From positions 1-23,604 of the IMG/VR virus record IMGVR_UViG_3300001349_000096: a stretch of DNA of 23,604 nucleotides; one strand, written 5' to 3'. This DNA comes from a virus. The notes under the pieces were generated by a model that saw nothing but the letters and a program-made list of their open reading frames with translations, did no database searches and was not told the DNA's origin. Of the stretch, positions 16,543 to 23,128 are shown one piece after another; within the stretch, counting starts at the first letter, position 1; each line of letters begins with the position of its first letter. Both the position numbers and the translations under genes were made by a program.

Positions 16543-17303
16543 TATCTGTAATAATCCCTACCTACAAATCCCCTGAATATCTTGATTTATGTCTTAAATC
16601 TGTTTTTGAAGGGCAAAAAAATAAAAATGAAATTATAGTTGTTATAGATGGGTTTTATGAATTAAACAAACCTATACTAGACAAATACCCAGATGTAAAT
16701 GTATTAGATTTAGGTATTAATCAAGGATTATCTGTAGCTACTAACTGGGGGGTGTATAATTCTTCAAATGATTATATTTTAGTAGTAAATGATGATAATG
16801 TGTTCCCTAAAAATTGGGATGTTGAATTAGAAAAATATTTAGATAAAGGTAAAGTAATTACCCCTAATCAAATTGAACCTAAACCTTCTATGTTTAGACA
16901 ATTTCACATTAAAGATCTAGGTAAAAACATAGAGGAATTTGATTTAAACAAATTTTGGGAATATGAATCTAACCTAAACCAACCCAGTGATAACACAGGT
17001 TCAACTTTGCCTTTTGCTATGTATAAACCTGATTACTTAGCAATAGGTGGGTGGGATATTATGTACCCTTCCCCACACGTAGTTGATTGGGATTTCTTTT
17101 TAAAATGTGAGTATGCTGGGTATGAAATGGTACGTGTATATAAACATTTTTACCATTTTGCAGGGATGTCTACACGTAAAACACAAGAACAAAATTTAGA
17201 ATCAATTCATAAAGAACAATTAGCACACCAATTTTTTGCTAATAAGTGGGGTCAAACAGCTAAGCATAACCCCCAAAATAACTCTAAGATGTTAGTTTTT
17301 TAA
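16539..17303 (+). CDS. Glycosyltransferase family 2 (GT-A fold)
   Basis: This 254-residue protein is a clear GT2 enzyme: SVIIPTYKSPEYLDLCLKSV at the N-terminus, NQGLSVATNWGV before the metal site, VVNDDNVFP (residues 83-90) as the D-x-D-like motif, and GGWDIMYPSPHVVDWDF as the acceptor and catalytic-base region, like rhamnosyl- and related transferases. It is the last gene of the main glycan island. Twelve or so bases separate it from the next gene, and a TATATTTA box lies in that gap. Confidence 0.88.
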   Translation: MISVIIPTYKSPEYLDLCLKSVFEGQKNKNEIIVVIDGFYELNKPILDKYPDVNVLDLGINQGLSVATNWGVYNSSNDYILVVNDDNVFPKNWDVELEKYLDKGKVITPNQIEPKPSMFRQFHIKDLGKNIEEFDLNKFWEYESNLNQPSDNTGSTLPFAMYKPDYLAIGGWDIMYPSPHVVDWDFFLKCEYAGYEMVRVYKHFYHFAGMSTRKTQEQNLESIHKEQLAHQFFANKWGQTAKHNPQNNSKMLVF

Positions 17304-17311
17304 TATATTTA
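17304..17311 (+). promoter_or_regulatory. Possible promoter -7 box ahead of the small-gene cluster
   Basis: TATATTTA lies five bases before the ATG at 17317, in one of the few gaps, the same layout as at 23153-23160. No TTTG is seen 20 bases upstream. If used, the transcript would be nearly leaderless. Confidence 0.25.
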
Positions 17312-17316
17312 TAAAC

Positions 17317-17664
17317 ATGGGTAGAAAGAAAAAAGAGCGAGAAATTCTTTCATTAGAGATACTCTATGATCATAAGGAAGAACTTAATGAATTAGTTGAA
17401 AGTAAAGATTTTCATCAATTATTACTAGATGAAGCTGTAAAAGTGATAGAGGAATCTTTAACTAAAGAAATAAATGAGGTTAAATTATATTCAATTACTA
17501 ATTTAGATTGTTTTTTAATACTACAAAGATCTAATTTTTCTAAAGTTATAAGTAAAGCTATAAAACTTTATGAAGCTGAAGAAGATTATGATAAGTGTGC
17601 TGAATTAGTTAAGCTAAAAGAAAAGGTTAATGAATCAAAGAAAAGAACTAAAAGAGGTAATTGA
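17317..17664 (+). CDS. Unknown protein with C-terminal UVR-like helical hairpin (paralog A)
   Basis: This 115-residue protein is basic at both ends (MGRKKKERE and KKRTKRGN). Its C-terminal part, VISKAIKLYEAEEDYDKCAE and onward, resembles the UVR motif of UvrB/UvrC, a helical hairpin with EEDYxxC at the turn. The same arrangement is seen in the proteins at 18677 and 19082, with a preceding short strand region, suggesting three related genes. UVR-like motifs mediate protein-protein contact; partner unknown. It overlaps the next gene by 35 bases. Confidence 0.7.
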   Translation: MGRKKKEREILSLEILYDHKEELNELVESKDFHQLLLDEAVKVIEESLTKEINEVKLYSITNLDCFLILQRSNFSKVISKAIKLYEAEEDYDKCAELVKLKEKVNESKKRTKRGN

Positions 17665-18046
17665 GAATATTTTAGGAACCCCACTTAATATTAGTGTTGT
17701 TAGCAATGCTGAAGAAGATAAATTAAAACTAGAATTTCTTAAAACTATAGACTTATTTGAGAGCGTTTGGAAACGCCAAAACCATCTAGAAGATGAAATG
17801 GGGCTTGACTTTTCAACCTACGATGATGATTTTTTTAAAGTAATTGAAGGTATAATACACTTTAGTTTCTCCCCTGCTGCTTCAGAAGCTATTTTATTTT
17901 ACATCTATTCTAGATATGATGAAGAAGATAAACTTATACCTTTTGTTGATATAGATGGTGAGGAACATTTAATGGCTAATTCTGAAGATTTGTGGGAATA
18001 CTTGTTATATCTCACAGACAAATTAATGATGAACGGAGATGCCTAA
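17630..18046 (+). CDS. Unknown 138-residue acidic protein
   Basis: I do not recognise this protein. It is acidic and rich in aromatics, predicted mainly helical, for example IIHFSFSPAASEAILFYIYS and a C-terminal DLWEYLLYLTDKLMM. No metal motif, signal peptide or clear membrane span is visible, though the middle helix is hydrophobic. It begins within the preceding gene and overlaps the following HTH gene by eight bases, so it is likely expressed with both. Confidence 0.7.
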   Translation: MNQRKELKEVIENILGTPLNISVVSNAEEDKLKLEFLKTIDLFESVWKRQNHLEDEMGLDFSTYDDDFFKVIEGIIHFSFSPAASEAILFYIYSRYDEEDKLIPFVDIDGEEHLMANSEDLWEYLLYLTDKLMMNGDA

Positions 18047-18671
18047 AGCCAAGCCACTTAGCAAACAACAAATTTTAGCAGCGGTTAATAAAACTAAATC
18101 TAACCGCGCGGCGAGTCGTTACTTAGGTGTATCTTATATTCATTATAAGAAATGGGCTAAAAATTATGATGCTACTGAAGAGGGGTATGAAAACATATTT
18201 GAACAACATAAAAATCAAAGTGGTAAAGGTATACCTAAATTCTTAAATGGTGGTAAAAAAACACCTGCCATAGTAGATATTATAGAAGGTAGAATAGACC
18301 CATCACATTTTGATGCTGCCAAAATTAAAGATAAATTAATTGCTGAAGGGTATTTAGATGAATGTTGTAATAATTGTAAATTTAACGAACGAAGGGTATT
18401 AGATTATAAAGTCCCCTTAATAATGCATTTTAAAGATGGAGAAAAGAAAAATTATAAACTAAACAATGTAGGATTACTTTGCTACAATTGTTATTTTCTC
18501 CAGGTAGGGAACATATTTAATGACGTACAAATCCAAGGAATGGAAGAACATAAAACACCAAACGAAAGTAAGGTGGATTGGAAGGTTGATAACTACCATA
18601 TGCAACGTTTAAAAGAACTTGGGTTAGAAGATAGTGATGAAGATGAACTTGATTTAATTTCTAGAATATAA
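18039..18671 (+). CDS. Helix-turn-helix protein with HNH-like zinc domain
   Basis: This 210-residue protein has two parts. The N-terminus KQQILAAVNKTKSNRAASRYLG, up to HYKKWAKNY (about residues 9-43), is a helix-turn-helix of the type that pairs with phage DNA-binding or homing proteins. At residues 110-152 lie C110xxC113, MHFKDG with H130, LNNVG and C148xxC151, the skeleton of an HNH endonuclease. The final histidine of the HNH pattern is a tyrosine (Y152), so cleavage may be lost and the domain may act only as a zinc-bound DNA reader. A 7-base inverted repeat, GCGGTTA...TAACCGC (18081-18107), lies in the HTH coding part. Confidence 0.7.
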   Translation: MPKAKPLSKQQILAAVNKTKSNRAASRYLGVSYIHYKKWAKNYDATEEGYENIFEQHKNQSGKGIPKFLNGGKKTPAIVDIIEGRIDPSHFDAAKIKDKLIAEGYLDECCNNCKFNERRVLDYKVPLIMHFKDGEKKNYKLNNVGLLCYNCYFLQVGNIFNDVQIQGMEEHKTPNESKVDWKVDNYHMQRLKELGLEDSDEDELDLISRI

Positions 18672-18676
18672 AAGAT

Positions 18677-18925
18677 ATGAACACAGTTTTAGTAAATAAG
18701 ATATTTGAAGCAGTCACCACAGACAAACATAAAATATTAATGAGTAAAGAGGTAGTAAACTCAATAAAACATAATAAAATATGTAAAGTTCATCTATTTG
18801 GTGATGTATACCTTGAAACTAAAAAAGAAGATTATAAGGAGATAATACAAAACTATCTCCCAATTTTATTAGATAAAGAGGAATATGAAATTTGTAATGA
18901 ATTAAAATCCTTAAAGTTAATATGA
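18677..18925 (+). CDS. Unknown protein with C-terminal UVR-like hairpin (paralog B)
   Basis: This 82-residue protein has a strand region, KVHLFGDVYLETKKEDYK, followed by a helical hairpin, IIQNYLPILLDKEEYEICNE, that matches the ends of the proteins at 17317 and 19082 (EE-Y-x-x-C pattern). The N-terminal helix is shorter. It starts five bases after the HTH gene and ends in an ATGA overlap with a tiny basic gene. Function unknown; likely a small partner-binding protein. Confidence 0.65.
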   Translation: MNTVLVNKIFEAVTTDKHKILMSKEVVNSIKHNKICKVHLFGDVYLETKKEDYKEIIQNYLPILLDKEEYEICNELKSLKLI

Positions 18926-19080
18926 AAAAGAAACGCAAACATCAAAAATTAGTAACTGATTACGAAACTCAAAAGAGTAAACACATCGAAAAATTATCTA
19001 CTAAGATGTTGGAGAACGATGAAAAGATGCGTAAATTCAAGGAGAAGAATATAAGCGATAAATTTCTAGATTTATTTTAA
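18922..19080 (+). CDS. 52-residue basic protein with hydrophobic C-terminal FLDLF
   Basis: This short gene begins in an ATGA overlap with paralog B. The protein starts MKKKRKHQK, is highly charged and probably one long helix, and ends SDKFLDLF. A terminal acidic-hydrophobic tail of this sort is how T4 gp43, gp33 and gp55 bind the sliding clamp, so this could be a small clamp-binding or transcription co-activator protein. That is an inference from a five-residue tail; alternatives include an RNA-binding peptide. The start and end are tightly packed between neighbours, which supports it being real. Confidence 0.6.
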   Translation: MKKKRKHQKLVTDYETQKSKHIEKLSTKMLENDEKMRKFKEKNISDKFLDLF

Positions 19081-19081
19081 A

Positions 19082-19399
19082 GTGGTTTACGTGAAGAAAA
19101 TACAAGTAGGTAGTTATGATGAATGGCTTAAAATGGCTTTAACTCAAAAATTTACTATATCACAAACAATAGTAGAATCTATATTAGACAATATCGATAC
19201 TAAAAGAGATAAACTCCCTATATTTGAAGTAGAAGTAGAAAGTAAAGGAGATATCTACACACTTTCTATTGAGACAGATCAGTTTATTAATACATTAGAA
19301 ACAAACCTTATTCATTATGAAAATGAAGAGGCATATGAAGGTTGTCAAAAAATTATTGAAGCTATAAATTATTTAAAATCTAAAAAGTCAAATGGCTAG
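19082..19399 (+). CDS. Unknown protein with C-terminal UVR-like hairpin (paralog C)
   Basis: This 105-residue protein has an N-terminal VGSYDEWLKMALTQKF helix, a strand-rich middle (IFEVEVESKGDIYTLSIE) and a C-terminal hairpin, LETNLIHYENEEAYEGCQKI, in the same order as in the proteins at 17317 and 18677. The start is a GTG (19082, or 19091). It overlaps the next tiny gene by eight bases. Function unknown. Confidence 0.65.
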   Translation: MVYVKKIQVGSYDEWLKMALTQKFTISQTIVESILDNIDTKRDKLPIFEVEVESKGDIYTLSIETDQFINTLETNLIHYENEEAYEGCQKIIEAINYLKSKKSNG

Positions 19400-19529
19400 G
19401 AAAATGAACGCCTTTGAATTTGTCAAAGGTAACAATGTGAAACGACCTGGAGTTCACTCTAAAACTAAATCCAGTAAAAATAAAAATTCTCGTAATTATA
19501 AAAAAGCCTATAGAGGTCAAGGACGATGA
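19392..19529 (+). CDS. 45-residue basic protein, conserved phage RPGxHxK...YRGQGR type
   Basis: This very basic protein contains KRPGVHSKTKSSKNKNSRNY and ends YKKAYRGQGR. From memory, small proteins with this RPG-x-H-x-K and Y-R-G-Q-G-R pattern recur in marine T4-like phages, always tiny and of unknown role. Its charge suggests nucleic-acid or ribosome binding. It starts in the tail of paralog C and its stop overlaps the next ATG (ATGA). Confidence 0.65.
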   Translation: MARKMNAFEFVKGNNVKRPGVHSKTKSSKNKNSRNYKKAYRGQGR

Positions 19530-19693
19530 GCAAAAATAGTAATCACCAACGTTTACAAACTCTTAAAGAGTGGGATAAGTGGATGGAAAATGAAAGCCCC
19601 CAATATAAAGAACGTAAAAAGCGTAAGCCAAAACGTTCTAATATTCCATTTATTGATGATGATGAGGTTGATTTCTCCCAATATGGGGTCTGA
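19526..19693 (+). CDS. 55-residue protein of unknown function
   Basis: The protein has a helical N-terminal half (QRLQTLKEWDKWMENES), a basic middle (KERKKRKPKRS) and an acidic end (FIDDDEVDFSQYGV). No family was recognised. It starts in an ATGA overlap with the 45-residue gene and ends 11 bases into the next gene, a spacing that fits the operon-like packing and supports a real gene. Confidence 0.6.
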   Translation: MSKNSNHQRLQTLKEWDKWMENESPQYKERKKRKPKRSNIPFIDDDEVDFSQYGV

Positions 19694-19955
19694 TCAAAAT
19701 CTAATTAGTGTTGAGGAAGCTATAAATACCATTCCTGAAGAGGATTTGGTGTTTATAGCTACCTACAATCCTTTAGCATTTAAACAAATGTGCTTAATGC
19801 TAGCTCTTGAACAACAATTGAATCGTGAAGGTAAATCTTTTCACAACTCTGTCATATTAGAAACTAGGAAGCCTGAAAATAAATTCGTATCTTTATGGTA
19901 TAAGTTTAAAAAATGGCTATTTTCCAAGTTTTTAAAGATGGGGTTAAAGAAGTAA
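19683..19955 (+). CDS. Unknown 90-residue protein with basic C-terminus
   Basis: I do not recognise this protein. A longer version of the frame is open to an ATG at 19590, but that region is already used by the 55-residue gene, so I place the start at the ATG at 19683, giving MGSDQNLISVEEAINTIPEE. It has a helical middle (FKQMCLMLALEQQLN) and a basic aromatic tail (WYKFKKWLFSKFLK) that could touch membrane or nucleic acid. It overlaps the SWIM-finger gene by 43 bases. Confidence 0.6.
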   Translation: MGSDQNLISVEEAINTIPEEDLVFIATYNPLAFKQMCLMLALEQQLNREGKSFHNSVILETRKPENKFVSLWYKFKKWLFSKFLKMGLKK

Positions 19956-20329
19956 TCGTTCAAAACTCCTCGGCATTTACATTTGTCCCTGATGGGAAAA
20001 CTAAATCTGTATCAATTCAAAGGGTAATGTATAAACATGAACATTGGATGCCTCCTGCATTTGTTAATATTGAAGATAAAAGGTATATTCTACCTACATG
20101 GAAAGAAGTTCACCCTGATACTACTTTTGAAGATGTTTTTCACATTAAGCCTGAAGTAAAAAAACCTGTTAAGGAAACTAAAACATTTACTTCAAAAAGT
20201 GATCCAACAATTACTTACAAAGCAACTGTCACTACTTACCCTTCAGGCGAAGTAAAAATGTATTGTAATTGTCCTGGTAAGTGGAGAGCGAAAGATGGAA
20301 TGTGCAAGCATTTAAAATCATTTGCATAA
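19913..20329 (+). CDS. SWIM-type zinc finger protein
   Basis: This 138-residue protein has an N-terminal beta-rich part (FKDGVKEVIVQNSSAFTFVP), a lysine/proline linker and a C-terminal SWIM zinc finger, CNCPGKWRAKDGMCKH, with C118, C120, C131 and H133 in the C-x-C-x10-C-x-H arrangement. SWIM fingers bind DNA or proteins and occur in transposases, helicases and DNA-repair proteins. No catalytic domain accompanies it here. It closes this cluster; a promoter-like repeat follows directly. Confidence 0.72.
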   Translation: MAIFQVFKDGVKEVIVQNSSAFTFVPDGKTKSVSIQRVMYKHEHWMPPAFVNIEDKRYILPTWKEVHPDTTFEDVFHIKPEVKKPVKETKTFTSKSDPTITYKATVTTYPSGEVKMYCNCPGKWRAKDGMCKHLKSFA

Positions 20330-20331
20330 GA

Positions 20332-20369
20332 TGTGGGATCTGGAAGATTCGTTCGTATATTTACAGGGT
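20332..20369 (+). promoter_or_regulatory. Promoter-like repeat, copy 2 (upstream of the small membrane protein and tRNA cluster)
   Basis: TATATTTA at 20356-20363 lies 20 bases after TGTG (20332-20335), and 20343-20369 is identical to 2657-2683 near the chaperonin operon. Conservation continues weakly to 20380 (about 39 of 46 bases in all). It would drive the 41-residue gene at 20405 and possibly the tRNA cluster. Confidence 0.65.
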
Positions 20370-20404
20370 CCGGTTGCGGGTAAAAAACGTTTAAATTTTT
20401 TATA

Positions 20405-20530
20405 ATGTTAGATTTACTTATTGATATTGTTGTTTTTATTGTAGAGATAGTATTTGTTATAAATGTTGTAAAAGTGATTGAGGGTGCTCGAAATAGGGCA
20501 ATTGAGAGAAAAATAAAAGAAAACGCATAA
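20405..20530 (+). CDS. 41-residue single-span membrane protein
   Basis: This short gene begins 36 bases after promoter copy 2. The first 25 residues (MLDLLIDIVVFIVEIVFVIN and on) form one hydrophobic segment long enough to cross the membrane, followed by a basic tail RNRAIERKIKEN that would stay in the cytoplasm. There is no lipobox. Such peptides in phages may act in lysis control, membrane stress or superinfection exclusion, none of which is shown here. It ends eight bases before the first tRNA. Confidence 0.6.
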   Translation: MLDLLIDIVVFIVEIVFVINVVKVIEGARNRAIERKIKENA

Positions 20531-20537
20531 AATAAAT

Positions 20538-20622
20538 GCTCGGATGGTGGAATTGGTAGACACGACAGACTTAAAATCTGTTGCTCATTATGGGCGTGCG
20601 GGTTCAAGTCCCGCTCCGAGTA
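20538..20622 (+). tRNA. tRNA-Leu (TAA)
   Basis: An 85-base long-variable-arm tRNA. Acceptor GCTCGGA pairs with TCCGAGT, the anticodon stem ACAGA/TCTGT holds loop CTTAAAA with anticodon TAA, and the T arm reads GCGGGTTCAAGTCCCGC. Discriminator A; no encoded CCA. It reads TTA, a very common leucine codon here. Confidence 0.92.
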
Positions 20623-20627
20623 CACTT

Positions 20628-20701
<74 letters not shown>

Positions 20702-20721
20702 CTAATTGTTCATTGAAATAT

Positions 20722-20793
20722 GCACCTATAGCTCAGCGGTAGAGCAGCAAACTCATAATTTGTCGGTCTCAAGTTCGAATCTTGGTGGGTGCA
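20722..20793 (+). tRNA. tRNA with CAT anticodon (Met, or Ile if lysidine-modified)
   Basis: Acceptor GCACCTA/TGGGTGC, D arm GCTCAGCGGTAGAGC, anticodon stem GCAAA/TTTGT with loop CTCATAA, and T arm with AAGTTCGAATCTT. The closed first acceptor pair argues against an initiator. Without identity-element analysis, elongator Met and Ile(AUA) cannot be separated. Confidence 0.88.
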
Positions 20794-20798
20794 CATAT

Positions 20799-20875
20799 TG
20801 TCTGGTATCTCCTCAAGCTTATACCTTGTTGAAAGAGTAACTGGTTACATGAGGGTTCAATCCCCTCCCAGACGA
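20799..20875 (+). tRNA. Aberrant tRNA-like element (no canonical D or anticodon arm)
   Basis: This 77-base element sits in line with the tRNAs. It keeps a seven-pair acceptor (TGTCTGG/CCAGACG, one T-G), discriminator A and a perfect T arm (GAGGGTTCAATCCCCTC). The middle does not fold normally. CAAG/CTTG (20814-20817 and 20825-20828) enclose a seven-base loop CTTATAC that looks like an anticodon loop for TAT but lies where the D arm should be. GTAAC/GTTAC with TGG between lies where the anticodon arm should be. It may be a degenerate tRNA, or a tRNA-like RNA. Confidence 0.5.
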
Positions 20876-20880
20876 CATAT

Positions 20881-20954
20881 GACTTCGTAGCTCAGCTGGT
20901 TAGAGCATCTCACTTTTAATGAGAGGGTCGTGGGTTCGAGTCCCACCGGGGTTA
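20881..20954 (+). tRNA. tRNA-Lys (TTT)
   Basis: Acceptor GACTTCG/CGGGGTT (three wobble pairs), D arm AGCTCAGCTGGTTAGAGC, anticodon stem TCTCA/TGAGA with loop CTTTTAA (anticodon TTT), T arm GTGGGTTCGAGTCCCAC, discriminator A, no encoded CCA. It reads AAA, the main lysine codon here. Confidence 0.92.
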
Positions 20955-20969
20955 CTAAAATAAAACAAA

Positions 20970-21152
20970 ATGAAAAATTTACTATTAATTACAGCAGTAG
21001 TGGGTCTAATGGCTTGTAATTCTACTGAAGAAACAACTAGTATAGAATGTTGCCACACTGATGCAACTGATTTACCTTTTGATATTAATTCAATCCAAAA
21101 CGTAGGACAATTATTAGATTCACTTGAAGCTGTACCTCCTAAAAATTTTTGA
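20970..21152 (+). CDS. Small lipoprotein (60 residues)
   Basis: The N-terminus MKNLLLITAVVGLMAC is a lipoprotein signal peptide with a lipobox (LMAC) and the lipid-carrying cysteine at residue 16. The mature part is only about 45 residues, acidic and serine/threonine-rich, with two further cysteines (ECCH). It would be anchored to a membrane of the infected cell. Phage lipoproteins such as T5 Llp block superinfection by masking the receptor; that role is a hypothesis here. It lies 15 bases after the tRNA cluster and ends before a hairpin. Confidence 0.75.
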   Translation: MKNLLLITAVVGLMACNSTEETTSIECCHTDATDLPFDINSIQNVGQLLDSLEAVPPKNF

Positions 21153-21167
21153 TATTTATTATCAAAA
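21147..21167 (+). other. Perfect AT-rich hairpin between lipoprotein and LamG genes
   Basis: TTTTGATA (21147-21154) pairs perfectly with TATCAAAA (21160-21167) around a five-base loop, overlapping the lipoprotein stop codon and ending eight bases before the LamG ATG. It is too AT-rich, and has no following T-run, for a convincing terminator. It could affect initiation at the LamG gene. Confidence 0.35.
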
Positions 21168-21174
21168 TTAAATA

Positions 21175-22173
21175 ATGGCTAATCCGGTACAATTTTCACA
21201 AAGTACTCCTAACAGAGACTATTTAAGAAATCAAAACTTTTTTATTGGGATAGGAGGTTCCCAAGGTGCACATGGTCCTACTTCTGAAACTGGATTTTAT
21301 GCAGGACTTACTCCTGCTAAAGATAGTTATGTTATTTATGAAAGTAAAGCTACTTTAGGTCCTAGTATTAGAGTAATCCCTAATGAAAACCTTTTAGAAA
21401 GTACTTTACAAGCAAAATTTAATAGTGCTAATGTGCAAGATGGGATGATAAGTGCTAGCCGTGTTAATGGTGTTGCTATCTTAAATAAAGAATACGAAAG
21501 CATTGTTACCAATAATCTACAGTATCATTATGATGCTGCGTTTTCTCCTTCATATTTTAGTGGCAGTAATGCTATTTTCAATATAGGTGTAGGTACATCT
21601 TATGTTGAAGGAGAAGTTGGTGCTGCATATAATGATGCCGGAAGTGGTTCACTCAGATTTAATGGTAGTAATACCTATGTTAATACTAATATAGCGGGTG
21701 ATAACATATTCCGAAGCCCTTTCTCAGTATCTATTTGGTTTTACGATAATGGCTCTTCAGATGGTTCTAAACTTATAGATAAAGGTGAAACTACCCCACC
21801 AAACTCAGATGATGGATTTAGTATCACCACAGAAATTTCTGCATCCTCTAGGTATATTGGGACAGAACTTGCAGGAGAAAAAACAGAAATAAACAGTGTA
21901 ACTTATACTGGAGGGCAATGGAATAATGCTGTAGTAATATTTGATGCTTCATCTAATGAGATAGTTTTAAACTCAGCATCTTCAGGAAGTAGAAGTCGTT
22001 CTTCAGCTATAACTGATGTAGTTTCTACTCGAGATGTATATTTAGGTAGCTTTGCAGCTGCAGCTAATTTCTTCCAAGGGGATATAGCATTAGTTTCTAT
22101 TTATTCAGGCAAATTGAGCCAAGACGAAATTAGCCAAAATTATAATGCTTTAAGAGGAAGATTTGGTTTATAA
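21175..22173 (+). CDS. LamG/concanavalin-like domain virion protein, probable tail fibre or decoration protein
   Basis: This 332-residue protein starts MANPVQFSQSTPNRDYLRNQN without a signal peptide, as expected for a virion component. The first 110 residues are glycine-rich and unfamiliar. From about residue 115 to the end it has the pattern of a laminin-G-like (LamG_3) jelly-roll: SLRFNGSNTYVNT, FSVSIWFYDNG, a strand with QWNNAVVIFDASS, and the closing GDIALVSIYSGKLSQDEISQ. These domains bind sugars and are common in phage adhesins and head decoration proteins. A glycosyltransferase-like gene follows directly, which could mean virion glycosylation. Confidence 0.8.
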   Translation: MANPVQFSQSTPNRDYLRNQNFFIGIGGSQGAHGPTSETGFYAGLTPAKDSYVIYESKATLGPSIRVIPNENLLESTLQAKFNSANVQDGMISASRVNGVAILNKEYESIVTNNLQYHYDAAFSPSYFSGSNAIFNIGVGTSYVEGEVGAAYNDAGSGSLRFNGSNTYVNTNIAGDNIFRSPFSVSIWFYDNGSSDGSKLIDKGETTPPNSDDGFSITTEISASSRYIGTELAGEKTEINSVTYTGGQWNNAVVIFDASSNEIVLNSASSGSRSRSSAITDVVSTRDVYLGSFAAAANFFQGDIALVSIYSGKLSQDEISQNYNALRGRFGL

Positions 22174-22192
22174 TTAAAAATTAAAAGGTTAT

Positions 22193-23101
22193 ATGAATTC
22201 GTGTATTGTTGTTACTTCTCATTTAAGTAACCCCCACAAAGAACAAGTTGCTTTAGATTTATTAGATTTTTTTAAGGATAAAAATTTACCTATTATTTTT
22301 GTAGGCAACTATAAAATCCCTGAATCAGTACAAGAAAAATCAGATTGGGTTCTTTACACTAAAGAAAATCCTAAAATCAATAGAGCTATGTGTGTGTGGA
22401 GCCAAATCCCATACAACCCTGAATTTAGAGTAGCTGCTGTTACTCCTGATCATGGTTATGCTCATCTTCTACAAGCTTATAGAGGATTTAAATTAGCAGA
22501 TAGTTTAGGATATGATCATGTGATTCATGTAAATTATGATTTGAATTTAAATAAAGATCAATTTAATCAAATTTTAAGTCAAATTAATTCTACCCCTAAT
22601 CTAACATTTCTTTGGGAAGATGGGATAGGATGTGCTACTAATTTTTATTGTTTAAAAGTAGCAGATTTTATTTCTACTATAGAAAACTATCTTCACTTTT
22701 ATAGAAATAATGACCCTCCTGATATTAGAGAAGGATGGTACTGTGAAATATTTTTTAAATGGGCATTAGACAAAAATAATATTGATTATAATCTAGTAAA
22801 TACTAACCCCACAGATAAAATAAATGAAGAATTTTTATATCTTAATAATTATTCTTTTAAAGCATTTGGATGGGAAGAACAAAACCAAATTATTCTTCAT
22901 TTTGAACATGGGGAAACCCCTAATTTAGATAACTTAATATTTTTACTAGAAAAAGAAATTATTCAAGCATCCCCTACTTCTAGTCCTAAACATTTTACCT
23001 TACCTTTTAAAAAAGGAAAATATTGTGATTTAAAAGGAAATCTTATTTTTGATATAGATAATGATTATTTATCCAAATTTAAGATTCTCCCTATGACTTA
23101 A
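22193..23101 (+). CDS. Glycosyltransferase-like protein (unassigned family)
   Basis: This 302-residue protein looks like a GT-A type sugar transferase. It opens SCIVVTSHLSNPHKEQVALDLL, continues with PIIFVGN, and has AYRGFKLADSLGYDHVIHVN followed by YDLNLN, where an acidic residue would hold the donor metal. The second half (LWEDGIGCATNFYCLK, then DIREGWYCEIFFKWAL) is not one I can place. No membrane segment is visible. It is separate from the main glycan island and directly follows the LamG virion gene, a pairing that suggests it modifies that protein; this is inference. Confidence 0.6.
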   Translation: MNSCIVVTSHLSNPHKEQVALDLLDFFKDKNLPIIFVGNYKIPESVQEKSDWVLYTKENPKINRAMCVWSQIPYNPEFRVAAVTPDHGYAHLLQAYRGFKLADSLGYDHVIHVNYDLNLNKDQFNQILSQINSTPNLTFLWEDGIGCATNFYCLKVADFISTIENYLHFYRNNDPPDIREGWYCEIFFKWALDKNNIDYNLVNTNPTDKINEEFLYLNNYSFKAFGWEEQNQIILHFEHGETPNLDNLIFLLEKEIIQASPTSSPKHFTLPFKKGKYCDLKGNLIFDIDNDYLSKFKILPMT

Positions 23102-23128
23102 TCCTTTCACACCTTTTATGCGAAAATT

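Noticed and set aside
17306-17313. T4 late promoter TATAAATA on the - strand
   Set aside because: The octamer is the reverse complement of part of the + strand TATATTTATA box; on the - strand it would transcribe against all genes.
19590-19682. Longer N-terminus for the 90-residue gene
   Set aside because: That region already encodes the 55-residue protein in another frame with a coupled start, and the extra residues are low in family-like character.
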